Shown here piece by piece: positions 1 to 10,925 of a stretch of 64,000 nucleotides of DNA. A program made the translations under genes and the position numbers. Source of the stretch: Doryteuthis pealeii (lineage: Eukaryota; Mollusca; Cephalopoda; Myopsida; Loliginidae); contig CM042160.1 of assembly GCA_023376005.1 (NCBI GenBank), positions 87,337,894-87,401,893 of the forward strand, in the 5' to 3' direction. Every line of letters begins with the position of its first letter. The first letter of the stretch is position 1. The notes beneath the pieces are model-generated. The model was not told the origin of the DNA, searched no databases, and saw only the letters and a list, made by a program, of their open reading frames with translations.

Positions 1-307
1 GGCTAATATCAGGATCTATTTTTGTTAAGTACTTCCATCTTGTCAAAAACAAAATAACCACCCACTTTAGGTTATCTTAACTGAAATAATTTCTAATTTG
101 TCTAAGGTCTATTTATTTATTTTTTCTCTACTCGTATAACAGCCCCCGTTTGATATTTATACATCTTCATATCATTTCAATAAGAAAATTAAAACAATAA
201 ACTTTCTATTACTAAAATTATATCCATACAAATTTAGCAGCTTTGAAATTTTCATGTTGATATATTAATGAATAAAAAGATATAATGCATCAGTTATTTT
301 ATTTTAC

Positions 308-430
308 TAAACTTTTACGTTTTTTCAGTTCAGTTAACTTCTGAACCCCGTATCTTTGAAATCTGTGTTTACACCTCAAAGTACATGGTTCAAAGTTAAC
401 TGACCTGAAAAAAGTTGAAAGTTTTTAATA
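308..430. mobile_element. Fold-back MITE-like element (left-arm copy)
   Basis: A self-complementary unit. The half starting at about 308 (ACTTTTACG, a T-run, then CAG.TCAGTTAACTT) pairs with the half ending at about 430 (AAGTTAACTGACCTGAAA and onward). No coding capacity. The same element lies at 21601-21722 as the other palindrome arm's copy. Family unknown. Confidence 0.6.
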
Positions 431-1119
431 TCATCTTCTATTATTTTAGTTTACTTTAGAATTTTAATTGGAATGTCTGTTTATGTAAACAAATTCCACA
501 TCGAAATATCTGCAGCATATAATAAATTTCACCATACAAATATATTTATATATTTCCATTTATTCTTCTCAAATGTATTGGATTATTTCCATCTTCTTTA
601 CTGAGACATAAGAAAGTAATTTTAAACAACATACTTGTAATATAATCAGTTAACAGGGGAGGTGTAATGATTAATATTTCTATCAACAAAACTCTCCTAT
701 TGAATTACATATTCATTTCAGAAGTTTGTTTTTTGAATGACTTTCCTCTTTTAAAAAATTATCTAATGACTAGGCATGAACCTAAAGACACATGACTTTA
801 ATTATTGGCATAGATGTACTATAAATCTAGTTGCCTTGGATGGGGAGGTGTGTTAGAAAGTCTCCATAACAAGATGAAAAATCCTTTAGATTTAATGGTT
901 TGTGAAACTCTAAAATTCAAGTATAAAAAGGGAACCAAATAACTAGTTTCTACTTTTCAATTTTGACTGTTGGTTGCTGCTGTATCGGAAACTCTAGTGA
1001 CAGGTAAAGAGGAAACAGTGTTGTTTAGTGATATAAATACTTGAGCCTTTTGCTGCACAATGTGGATGGGTGGGGTGTGTGTGGTGGAGTCTTATTTTAT
1101 GTTCTATTGCCTGCTGCAG

Positions 1120-1200
1120 ATTGGCATTTACTTGCTGAAAGCTAAAAACTGCTCAGCAACCCCCCACACACACACACACACACACGCACGCACATATGTA
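1120..1200. repeat. (CA)n microsatellite
   Basis: A C-run followed by about ten CA units, then CGCACGCACATATGTATATATACA. The mirror copy lies near 20815-20850. A further short CA run is at 1386-1402. Confidence 0.85.
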
Positions 1201-1499
1201 TATATACATTAAGAAGAGAGGCTAGCAGAGTAAGATAGACAATGATAGATTGACGGACAGTCAGATTAGGCTGAGTTAGCAAATGAATGAGTGGACTGTT
1301 TTGTGTGGGCAGTCACTTCCTGTTTGCTTTGGAACTTGGACTTATGGGCTTTACTTGACCATCACAGCTGCGAATAGAATGCAACCCACACACACACACA
1401 CCACGCCCACAATCTGATTGGTTTTCTCTCAATATCTCCTAACTCCCCAAATTTACTGAAAAAGATTATGGACCACCTCCCTTCCACTTCCTTTATTTT

Positions 1500-1692
1500 T
1501 AAACTAACTTTTGCCAATACATTCCTTTCCTTCTCCTCTCTCTCCTCCCTCTCTCTCTCTCCCCCCTTTTTTAGTTTTCCTTTTTTTCTTTTTTCTTTCT
1601 CTAATCCTCATGCTTTCCTTTCTGTTCATACCAGTGTGTGTATATATAATATAATATATTATATATTATATATAATTATATATATATAATAA
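1500..1692. repeat. Pyrimidine-rich and TA-rich low-complexity tract
   Basis: A CT-rich stretch followed by an imperfect (TATA) tract ending at about 1690. Open frames through it translate to Ser/Leu/Phe-rich low complexity and are not considered genes. The mirror tract is at 20317-20530. Confidence 0.8.
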
Positions 1693-1703
1693 TAATATGA
1701 TGG

Positions 1704-1785
1704 GCAGGTTTAGCTCAGTCGGTAGAGCATTCGGCCTAGAAACCACAAGGTTCCTATTCGATAATGGCCTTCACCAACTTTTATA
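1704..1785 (+). mobile_element. SINE-A head only (left-arm copy)
   Basis: A tRNA-like head with A box TTAGCTCAGTCGGTAGAGC and a degraded B box. It ends shortly after the tRNA-like part, without the SINE body. The mirror copy is 20241-20317. Confidence 0.75.
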
Positions 1786-1934
1786 TAGAAACCAATTAAA
1801 TAAGTGTAATCTTTTTATATGCATTCTTATTTAATTCGTTAGTCTTTCTAATTTAATATATTTCATTACATTCAAACTTAAATATTCATTACGACGGAGC
1901 GCATATTCTTGCTAGTACTTATATGTAATACCAG

Positions 1935-2175
1935 ATGGGCTTATAGCTCAGTTGTAGAGCGTCGAACTAGGAATCACAAGGTTCCAGGTTCGATACCGCC
2001 CTCGCCAACTCAGTGTATGAGTACACAGGAATCTGTGATGGTAAAGTGAAGAGCTGGATGGCAGGTGTGGCGCTCCACCTCAGACACAAAAAAACAATCT
2101 CCTTTGTCTAGTGCTAGTGAAAAAGGGATAGACTCCTTCGCTGATTGGCTGATTTAGGCCACCCGACGACAACTT
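1935..2175 (+). mobile_element. SINE-A, tRNA-Lys-like head plus body (left-arm copy)
   Basis: Head GGGCTTATAGCTCAGTTGTAGAGCG, B box GGTTCGATACCG, then the family body: CTCGCCAACTCA, GTAAAGTGAAGAGCTG, CCACCTCAGACAC, GGGATAGACTCC and a 3' end CCACCCGACGACAACTTA. Pol III-type internal promoter boxes show the tRNA origin. The A box here has lost a base relative to other copies. Mirror copy 19858-20083. It resembles tRNA-derived SINEs described from squid and octopus, from recall only. Confidence 0.85.
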
Positions 2176-2204
2176 ATATATATATAAAATAAGTTGTATT
2201 TAGC

Positions 2205-2400
2205 AACATCTTTTCATTTAAGCAAATTTGGTTTAAACAAAATAGAATCCTTATTTCACTTTTTTTTTTTTTTTTATCATTATTCTTTTCTTTTCAAGCT
2301 TCCTAATAAGATTAAAATAATTTTTGGAAGCTTGAAAAGAAAAATAAAAAACTTGAAAATAATAAGGATTGTTTTGTTTAATCAAATATGTTTGTGTGTA
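2205..2400. mobile_element. Fold-back MITE-like element (left-arm copy)
   Basis: Self-complementary unit: the arm around 2226-2265 (TTTGGTTTAAACAAAATAG) pairs with 2365-2395 (TTGTTTTGTTTAATCAAA), with an inner AAGCTTCCTAATAAG / GGAAGCTT hairpin. The right-arm copy is 19640-19810 and is cleaner. Confidence 0.6.
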
Positions 2401-2724
2401 TATATGATTTTTTTTTTCTCTCACTCAAATTAATTTCTCCTTATCACTATTTCTTTTCTTAACCCATTCCCCACAAATTTTACTTCTACTTATGTCTCTA
2501 TTCTCACACTTAGCTTTTAGGAAACCCATCAATTTATTCATTTTTTATTTTTTTCACGTCTGCAAATTTGAATAATCTTGGCTAATGTATATATATTACT
2601 TAATTTAAAATACTTTTGTTACTATTGAAAACTTTAGAATTCAAATGTGTTTTCTTTCTTTTTCTTTTTTTTTTTCTTCTTTTTTCTTCTCCAAACTTCA
2701 ACAAAAACCACTGACATTATTCTA

Positions 2725-2755
<31 letters not shown>

Positions 2756-3960
2756 AAATTCTTTAAAAAAAAAAAAACTAAAAGTCTTTATTTCTTTTTG
2801 CTATTATAGGAAATAATTTTTTTTATTTAAATATTGCTAATTGATTTTGTAAAATTTCCTAAAATACCAGTTGGTTTATAGAATAAAAAAATTAAGATTT
2901 ATTTTTATATTTATTTTTTTTTTACTTTAAAAATTCTTCTTCTAAAAAAAAAAAATTATTCCTGATTTATTTAATTTTATTTTTTACTTTCATTGTTTTC
3001 ATTCAACTGCCTATTTTAGGAAATAATTTCTAATATTGATTTTGTTAAATTTTCTAAAATAGTTGAATTTTTTAAATAATTTTTTTTTTAGGAAGATTGA
3101 ATTTTCTTTTTTTTTTTTTTGTTTTTTTTTAAGAATTTTAAAGTTTTATTTTAATTTTATGTTGTAAAAATATATTCTCACATAAATACGCATGAAATAT
3201 TTTTCTTATATTTCTTTTTTTCAATAACAATTAGGTTTCTGAATTGCCCAAATTTACAAAAGTTTGAAATTATTCTAGAAATAAATTCCACATGCCTCTC
3301 TAATTTTCATACTTTTATCCTTGTTTGTTTTACAATTACCAGATTTGAATTAGTTTAATAGCTTTTGGTGACCCAAATCAACAGTTTAACCCTCAATGCC
3401 CAATTTTTTCTTCGTTCCTCTGTTTGATATTCAAAGATTAATTAGTTTAATAAGTATGATTCGTTTTAGCAAATCCCTCGCATTGATTCAATTTTTGTAC
3501 TTGTACATCCATGAAATCTTAGTTTCTTCAATTTTATAAAACGATTCCATTCTTTCACTATAAGAGGATCCTGAAAAGTTCTCAACCAACCAAGGGAATG
3601 ACCTTGAGCCAAGAAACATTTATGTTATTTGAGATATTCATTTCAAAGTTCAATACACTAGATGCATTGCTGCTCAAATTTCTCTTCAAAAAGTTCAATT
3701 GAAAAAAGTCATTCCCTTTTTGTTTTTTTTATAAAATTAAATGTATATTTAGTGTCTAAATTTAGTTGGGTTTATTTTAGTAACAACCAAACTTTTCCAA
3801 ATTATGTCAAAGCCTTTGATTTGATTTGCCAGTGTTATTGAATTAAGTGTTCTTCTTAGACAAATTAATAAAGTCTATGGGAATGTAGACAAAATAACAT
3901 TTCACTGTTCCTGTCTAGGAAATATTCAAAAAGACTCATTAAAAAAAAGACCAGGATTGA
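2401..3960. other. AT-rich low-complexity DNA, no gene seen
   Basis: Long runs of T and A with alternating oligo-A and oligo-T blocks, for example 2725-2752, 2763-2777, 2941-2955 and 3105-3130. No open frame of convincing composition. The mirror region is 18065-19640. Many differences between the mirrors are homopolymer lengths. Confidence 0.7.
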
Positions 3961-3977
3961 CTCTAGCAAAATGTTAA

Positions 3978-4185
3978 TATACTGTATATACTCGGTATCA
4001 TACATCTATTCTGAGACTAAATTTTAGCCTAATATTAGGGATCACATCATACACCAAGATATAAAATTTGTGTGTAAATAGTTGACTAGACTTAGTTTGT
4101 ATTTCTCAGATGGTGCAACCCCCTCCCAATATTAGGCTAAAATTTAGGTCTCAGAAAATGCATGATATGTATATACGATAATAAT
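3978..4185. mobile_element. Fold-back MITE family M3 (left-arm copy)
   Basis: Ends carry TATACTCGGTATCATAC-like and GATATGTATATACG-like sequences that pair with each other. The inner arms share CTGAGAC.TAAATTTTAGCC and its complement AGGCTAAAATTTAG. Other copies: 17861-18066 (mirror) and the independent insertion 53275-53442. Confidence 0.75.
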
Positions 4186-4569
4186 ATTATAGACCTTCTT
4201 AATTGTGAAACTAGTTTATATGATATGGAGTAGTAGTAGTAGTAGTGTGTTAGAAAATGAGTTTTCAAATCTTTTGGAAATGTCTTTACCTCTGTGTGAC
4301 ATTCTGCTTTTCTCTTATTTGCTGTATTTTGACCCATTGTGCCTTTTCAGTTTGCCTAGATATTTCCCTCTTATACTCGATCTGCTTTTCATAATGTAGG
4401 CTGAAGTGTATGTTGGTTTTTTCCCCCCTCCATCTAGTTCTTAGTTCATACCAATATCCTTATAGTATCTAGATTTTTTCTATTGTCAGTATTGTCATGT
4501 GCTTTTTTTTTTTTTTTTCCTTTTAAAGTCGATCTTTTCTGACTGGTTGATTTTTCAAAGCTGTTTTTC

Positions 4570-4995
4570 TTTATCATGTATTATGTTTCAGCTATGGGTA
4601 AAATAGGCAAACTGGGCTCTATAGCTTTATAGGGAAAACCCATCTAAGAGAAGGAAAAACTAAAGTTTCTAATGCAGATTTGATGTTGCTTCCAAACTTG
4701 TTCTGGAACTCAGTGACATTGATGCTGAGTAGTATTGCTCCCTTGCTCTTCCTTTGGACAAACATTAGTGTCAGAAGAAGGAGATCTGCTTGCATGGGCA
4801 ATTACTGATCTTCATTACAATCTTACTAAGTCTGGTCTGAGATCCAGACAATTCATGGAGTCATGCAAAAATAATATAATAAATTATTGCGTACAGTCCT
4901 TAGGTGCACCTCAATCCTCAAAGCCTCATGTATAGTACATAAGTTAATGTACTAATGTCAAGAACATGAATAACTGCAGACAACTGTAAAAATTA
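4570..4995 (-). mobile_element. Degenerate retroposon with LINE-type 3' tail (left-arm copy)
   Basis: In minus orientation the unit ends with the same 3' sequence as the non-LTR retrotransposon fragment at 55640-55750: TTCATGTTCTTGACATTAG, then GAGG.GCACCTAAG and ACGCAATAA, followed in the mirror copy by (ATT)n. The mirror copy is 17020-17440, plus orientation. Short open frames through it are not conserved between mirrors. Confidence 0.55.
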
Positions 4996-5149
4996 GAAAA
5001 ATCCTGGATAAACATATATCTGACCATCCCTCACAATTATTGCTTGACACAAATAACCCTGTTTACGGTTTGACATGCCGTAAAATCAATCTGTTTTAAA
5101 ATATTGAGGCTTTTTATTGAATCTTTCAACAGAAAATAAAAATTGATAT

Positions 5150-5396
5150 CTCTTAATTCTTAACATCTGTTGAGAATTTTCTAAGTTCAGAGCCCCCATG
5201 CCTCTAACGATTTATTAAAAAATTGCTAAAAATTTCCTTTTCATTAAAGGTACCGAGTTATTTCCCTAAAAATAAAGATTTCTAAAATAGTTTAATATTA
5301 CATTTAAACAAAGGCTATTGTTAGGTGGATTAGGAAACCAAATTGTGATTTCCGGGCGGGGAATGATGGTATAAGATATTAGGTTAAATTCACTTT
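5150..5396. mobile_element. MITE family M2 (left-arm copy)
   Basis: Copy of the family with AACTCTTAACATC ends, matching 16624-16864 (mirror), 33556-33795 and 41153-41380. The interior keeps the family landmarks TTTAATATTACATTTAAACA and ATTTCCTTTTCATTAAAGGT. Ends are degraded in this arm. Confidence 0.75.
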
Positions 5397-5680
5397 AAGA
5401 ACCTATTTTTATTCCCTCACCCAGAGATCAAATGAGAACTGCTTAGTAGTAATCTAATGATTGAGAGTTTGTTCTCACCGTGCTATTAAATTTTACTGTA
5501 CTTGTTTTGGATTTTAAATATATAATAAATTATTAGAACTTGTGACTTATAAATGTCATTCATATTTTAAATGAAAATTTATCAGTGATTATCTTATATT
5601 TTTTCTGTGACCTGACATTTTATACTCTCAGCTTTAGATAAGGCAGTTCAAAATATGATATATGCTTTTAAAAAAAAAAG

Positions 5681-6060
5681 ATTGTCTATGCTTAACTCAG
5701 TGGTAGAGCATCAGCCTAGGAACAATGAGTTTCCATGTTTGATACTGGTCCTCGCCAACTCAACCCGTATGAGTAACACAGGGATCTCTGTGGTAGTAAA
5801 GTGAGGAGCTGATGGTAGGTGTGCGTTCCACCTCAATGCAAAATCAGCCTAGGAACAATGGTTTCCATGTTTTTATACTGGTCCTCGCCAACTCAACGTA
5901 TGAGTAACACCAGGATCTCTTTGGTAAAGTGAGGAGTGATGGTAGGTTGTGGTGCTCCACCTCAGATGCAGAATCAATCTCCGGTCTAGCACTAGTAAAA
6001 AGGGATAGACTCCCTCGCTGTTGGTTGATACCGACTTTAGGTCACCCCGACGATGACTTA
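5681..6060 (+). mobile_element. SINE-A with internal tandem duplication (left-arm copy)
   Basis: The tRNA-like head has a damaged A box (CTTAACTCAGTGGTAGAGCA). The block from the B-box region to CCACCTCA is present twice, at about 5707-5850 and 5845-5975. The SINE 3' half ends at CCCCGACGATGACTTA. The cleaner mirror copy is 15936-16312. Confidence 0.8.
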
Positions 6061-6379
6061 CTTTTATTCATTTCAAAAGGCTTTTTTCTTTTTTTTTCTA
6101 ATATAGTTTACTTTTTAATATGTGTGTGTCTAAAAAGCTCTACACATTTAATATTAAAAAAAAAATATATCTCAGACAATGATGTATGTGTAACCTTGTG
6201 AAAGTAGTCTTCTTTCTACTTTAACAATGATCGCAGGTGTCTCTTCCACTTTTCAAGTTTTTAAATTCTCTTTAGAGATTCTCCTTGCATTTTTTAATCT
6301 CATCCCTAGCATTCATGGTTGAGTATTAATTACTTAACTCTACTATCGATTGAGCCACGACATGCCCAAACCCTTTTAA

Positions 6380-6495
6380 TCATATGAGGCTAGTTAAAGT
6401 ACTGAACTCCAGCATCATAGTAATGAGTTCACACTCCAGTGGCAGTATTACACTCACTTTAGGACTAATACTCTTGGGAAAGTACAAGCCCCCCC
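6380..6495 (+). mobile_element. SINE-D fragment (left-arm copy)
   Basis: Contains ATGAGTTCACACTCCAGTGG, resembling a tRNA B-box region, followed by ACTAATACTCTTGGGAAAG, a body motif shared with SINE-B. Mirror copy about 15485-15650; a related copy is at 27150-27345 in minus orientation. Confidence 0.5.
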
Positions 6496-7487
6496 AAAGC
6501 ATTAGCCAAGAAGCATCTTCAGATATAATGATCTGAATCTATTGTTCTTCTTCTACAAATCAATGTCTTCCCCCCCCTGCCCTTATGATTACTACTTAAA
6601 ATTTCCCTATCAAATAGAGAGCACTCTGTTTATGAATATTGAATGTTATTTTCTATCCTTTCTTTCATTTCCTTGGTGAGATTAAAAAGAAAACCAATTA
6701 TCATTTAAAAAGATATTTCAACCCTTGACCTTTATAACTCTTAATGACTAAAGCATTATAATATGAATTTATCTCTTCACTAGATCCTTTGATATCTATC
6801 CTTATATCTAACCATAGAAGGTATCCCCCACCCCAACCGCTGTTGTCCTGTTCCTAGACTAGTTCAGGTTGTTGCCTTGCCGTTTATATATATATAAACC
6901 CAGCTGCAGTTAAAGTGCCTCCCAAATGGGGATTGTAGAAGTCGCAATATTTTATTTGTCAGGATCACTATTACCTGATGATACCCAAAGCTAAATATCT
7001 TAATACATAATTCATTTTATATATATATTTAATTTCTACTTGTCACCGCAACATAGGACTCTGGTTTTCAGTTTGACATCTTTTAGTGACTCTAACTATA
7101 TGCTTCCACCCAAATGTTATCTATCATGACAACAAACTCCAGTTGATGATGAGCACCCCCGCTCCCATAAAAAAACACTTCACACACCTGGAATTCCTGT
7201 TTTCTGTCTACTTTAGCATTTAACCCACTGTAGTTATTACGACATAATTTTATTATTCTACAGCATGCTGTGCATATCTGGCAATTTTTTTTTTTTTTTT
7301 TGTTTTTTTAAGAAAAGTTATGTGATTAATTAGAAAAATTGTAATCTTATATAAGCCTGACACCATCTTTTTTCTTTGTAGCTGATTATATTGTATTTCT
7401 ATTGAATGTGCACCCATTTTTAATACAGGATAAGATATTATATCTGCTGTAATAACACCTGACAATTCATTTGTAGGATATTAATAT

Positions 7488-7489
7488 TA

Positions 7490-7520
<31 letters not shown>
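7488..7520. repeat. (TA)n microsatellite
   Basis: Uninterrupted TA units directly left of a fold-back element. The mirror tract is 14383-14458, which is much longer, so length differs strongly between the two arms. Confidence 0.9.
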
Positions 7521-7635
7521 ATCCAAAAGTCCAGAGAAGAAATCTTCCTTACAACCAAAGAGTTTTATTTAAAACCTGTCGCAGTTGAGAGCAAGGTGTG
7601 GCTGTTAATGTTAGAGTCACAGAGCAAATATATAA

Positions 7636-7812
7636 GTAAAGAAATAACAAAAGACTTAGAGATTTAGGCGATTACTAGTCTATTTCAGGAAGCTTAGACA
7701 AAGTGTCTAACTTTCCCGCTCATCAGATGAGTCGGCGAGATTAGACACTTTGCTAAGCTACCTGAATTGGCTATAATGCTAAATCCCTTAAGTCTTTGTT
7801 ATTCTTTACTTT
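7636..7812. mobile_element. Near-perfect fold-back element (left-arm copy)
   Basis: About 85-base arms: AGTAAAGAAATAACAAAAG at the left pairs with CTTTGTTATTCTTTACT at the right, with centre CTCATCAGATGAGTCGG. No coding capacity. Mirror copy 14084-14262, where self-complementarity is higher. It sits next to a TA microsatellite, suggesting a TA-rich target. Confidence 0.75.
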
Positions 7813-7874
7813 AATATATATATTCGATGATCTGTTAGAGACCTAGGTGATATTCCTCTGACTCATTAGGCTTA

Positions 7875-7960
7875 CTCTATCTATCTATCTTATATATATA
7901 TATATATATATATAGTATATCTATATATATTACAGATATATATATAATGTGTGTGTGTAG
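7875..7960. repeat. (CTAT)n and (TA)n microsatellite
   Basis: CTAT units followed by TA units and a short GT run. Mirror tract 13951-14012. Confidence 0.85.
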
Positions 7961-8014
7961 CTAGTAGTTTTTTTGTATTGTAGAATGAAATACGTGCTCT
8001 TTTACGGTGTAGAG

Positions 8015-8178
8015 CTGTATTTATAACCATAAAACATTTCAATAGGTTCTTAGAACGAATTACACAGGATAGAATACAAGGTAGTAGTTAGCCGGCTTTA
8101 GTTGGACCCATAAATTTTGCCAGGACTCATTTAAAGCAAATATATGCATCCTAGGATGGCAAAAAGCTATCCGCATCA
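8015..8178 (-). mobile_element. MITE family M1 fragment (left-arm copy)
   Basis: Matches the family interior: GAATTACACAGGATAG, ACAAGGTAG.AGTTAG, GGCTTTAGTTGG, GACTCATTTAAAGCAAATAT and TGCATCCTAGGATG, ending at AAAGCTATCCGCATCA. Mirror copy 13722-13885. Better full-length copies are at 44525-44860 and 56363-56693. Confidence 0.75.
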
Positions 8179-8179
8179 C

Positions 8180-10440
8180 ATGATTATTATAAAATTGCAT
8201 TTTTAGTTATTTTTACTGTTAGAAAACAATCGTGTCTCGTGGGTTGTTTACTGCGAGTTAATAACCTAATAGATAAGTGAAATTAAAAATATTCCTCTTG
8301 CATAAGCCAGAAAAATCTCAACATCTTAATCCCAATAATAAATTTCTTGATATTCAATTCTTAAAGCTTCCATCTATATATAGGTTTCTAGTGTTATGTA
8401 TTTTGTCTATATGTCAAAATGTATTCATGTTTTTTGTGTTATTGATATTCAATGTTTGTGTTGTAAAAAAAAAAAAATAACTTTTTATTCATAAATCAAA
8501 TTATGGCCTGTACCATATCAATTCTTTTTCTTCCACTTCTTATATTCGTTTTATTTTTTATCAGTGAAGGATCTGAAAAATCATCTCTCATCTGATCTAA
8601 TGTCTATAAATAATCTCATATTTAACTTACCATTTCATCAGTGTTAATGTCTTAACATCCTTCCGTTTCTACATCTCAATTAACAGCGTCTTATATTAAT
8701 ACCTGTACCCTTCAACATTTCTAGGAGAATTATTTATTTATATGTAAAAAAAAATTTTTAATCTTAAAAATGAAAAACAATCTTTTGAAAACTATACATG
8801 AAATATCTACAGATTTTTAATTTTTATTTAAAATTTTGAATTTTATTTTTTGTAAATTAAAAATATGATTTTTTTTCCTTATATTTTAGATCCTAAACTT
8901 TCATATCTGATTGTTCTGTTTCCCATCCTCTTTTCTTTTTCCATCTCCTTCTGTTTTGTTCCATTTTAAAACCTTCATCTTTTAATATATCCTGATATTT
9001 AGATTCTTCATTTTTCAACTCCTTTGTTTTGTTCCTTTGATAATGGCCAACTTGCCTTATTTATTTCTAACTGTAAAATTTCTTATATTTAACCCATTTT
9101 TGATGATTTCAAGCTGAAAGTAAATTTAAGTAAAAATATTTACTTCTATTATTTTCATTTTGTTCTTCACTGAAAAGAAATCCAGTGTAAAATATAAAAG
9201 CCAAATTTCCTAATTGCATCCTCAACTTATAAAAATTCAGTTCTTATTAATGAATTTGTCTATTTAATTAAATTTTAATTTTGACTGCATTTTGTATTGA
9301 AATTTGAAAATTAAAAACTTAGATTTATTCTGCCTTACTTAAAAATAGATATTTAAAATGTACATTATTTACTTATAAATGGAGAAATCCTCATGTTAGT
9401 TCTCTTTATTTAAATAAAACTATATCTATTACAGCGGGGGATTTACCAATATTTTTTGTAATATTTTGTTGGAAATAGTTATATAAAAGGAATCGCTCTG
9501 ATCATGAAAATCTTTTGGTCTGATGCCAAAGAATTTTCATGTTTCCAGAAAATAGTTCATTATATCATTTTGCTGATTTTAACTTTCCTTTAAAAACTTT
9601 TTCTACAAATCAGATTTACTAAAATCTCATTGTTACATTACATTCACTTTGTATTTAGAGATCTATGTAAAGATAATTCTATAGACAAATAAATAATCTT
9701 TAATGAATTTTAGAGTATCTTTTAAAAAAATTATCTAATACTATAAATTATTTGTGTATGGGAAATAAAAACAAATTCTTCTGTATAAAATGGAATTAGC
9801 TATTTGTAATAGTTAAATTTAGCATTTTCAACTTTTTATCTGCTTTGTACTGACTAAAGATAAGTCATTTAGATATATTCCATTAGTCAGAAATTACACA
9901 AATTTACACTGTTTAGAGCAACATATGGATGTTTACATAAAAATGCAAGAAACTGTAGCAAAAATAAGTTTTACATTGAGAGAAACAAAATTATAAATAA
10001 CACACATTCCAGTAAATATTTCTTTATAACAGCATAAAACACTTTATTAAACTACAAACTAGATTGGACATTTTTTTTCCAAATTAAAGCATTTCAATAC
10101 TACTAACAAAATTCCACTAACCAAAATTTGCTACAATATACCATTTTTTGCTCTACAATAGAAAACATACATCCAAAAATCTGATCATTATAATATAGAT
10201 GTTTTATTTCTTATAAATTCTAACAATTTGTCAAAAATCCACAAATATTCAATCTTTTGTTTTTAACATTTCACAAAGTATTTACAAGTTTTTTATTATC
10301 AAATAGCCAGTTTACCGGGTTGCTTTTCACGATATGAATGTTTTTTTTTTTTTTGTTGTTTTTTTTTTTTTTCATTTTTTTCCCAAAATTGCAGGTGGTT
10401 GGCAAACATTTAATATTTGTTATTGACTTTCTAATCTTGA
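8180..10440. other. AT-rich DNA, no gene seen
   Basis: Both strands read as AT-rich sequence without a convincing exon. The mirror is 11395-13700. A T-rich block with interspersed G lies at 10341-10382. Confidence 0.6.
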
Positions 10441-10878
10441 TTGCCAAGCATCAAGTTGAGCAGACCAACTCTTCTTCATAGTTTGGGTGAACAGAAAAAG
10501 TAGAAAAAAAGTGTGTTCTGATACTTGCTAAATACCTCTTTTTTCTCATCTTATCTAGGATTTACTTAGACGGGGTACGACAAAACTGGAAGCACACGTT
10601 TCTCAGTTGCGGAATATAATCCTCAAGAATGATGACAAAAAGAGAAAAAGAAAGATCGGAAGCGCGTGTCTTTTGATTTTTCCAAGTAAGCCATTTTTTT
10701 TTTTTTGTTCTCATCTTTTTTCTTTCTTTTTTTTTTAATAAATCTACAACATAAGATCAAAATGTTACAGGGTGTTCAGAAAAATTTCTATTTCTTAATC
10801 TAATAACTTGACCATTCTCATTTAAATTAATCTCACATTTTAACAGCATATGTAGGAACAACTCAATTCTATGTTTAA

Positions 10879-10925
10879 TCTAGTTCATAGAAATGTCATT
10901 CAGTAGAAAAAAAAGGCATTTAAAC
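10879..10925. other. Spacer at the centre of the giant palindrome
   Basis: The arms stop pairing cleanly between about 10878 and 10925. The spacer is AT-rich and holds a short A-run near 10908-10916. No gene, promoter or recombination site is recognised in it. The exact turn-around point is uncertain by a few tens of bases because the innermost arm sequence is already divergent. Confidence 0.6.

Larger units (their letters stand above)
1..10878 (+). repeat. Left arm of a giant inverted repeat
   Basis: This whole stretch is the reverse complement of about 10926-22045. Landmarks pair in mirror order: bases 1-10 with 22036-22045, the fold-back element at 308-430 with 21601-21722, the SINE at 1935-2175 with 19858-20083, the MITE at 5150-5396 with 16624-16864, the palindrome at 7636-7812 with 14084-14262, and 10441-10560 with 11281-11395. 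Differences are mostly one- to three-base indels and homopolymer length changes. Where SINEs allow comparison, this arm departs from consensus more than the right arm. The arm is open at the window edge, so its full length is unknown. Confidence 0.95.

Noticed and set aside
1281..1400. Possible exon beginning ATGAATGAGTGG in the left arm
   Set aside because: The mirror copy near 20640-20730 has a frameshift and a stop in the same reading, so the frame is not preserved between the arms.
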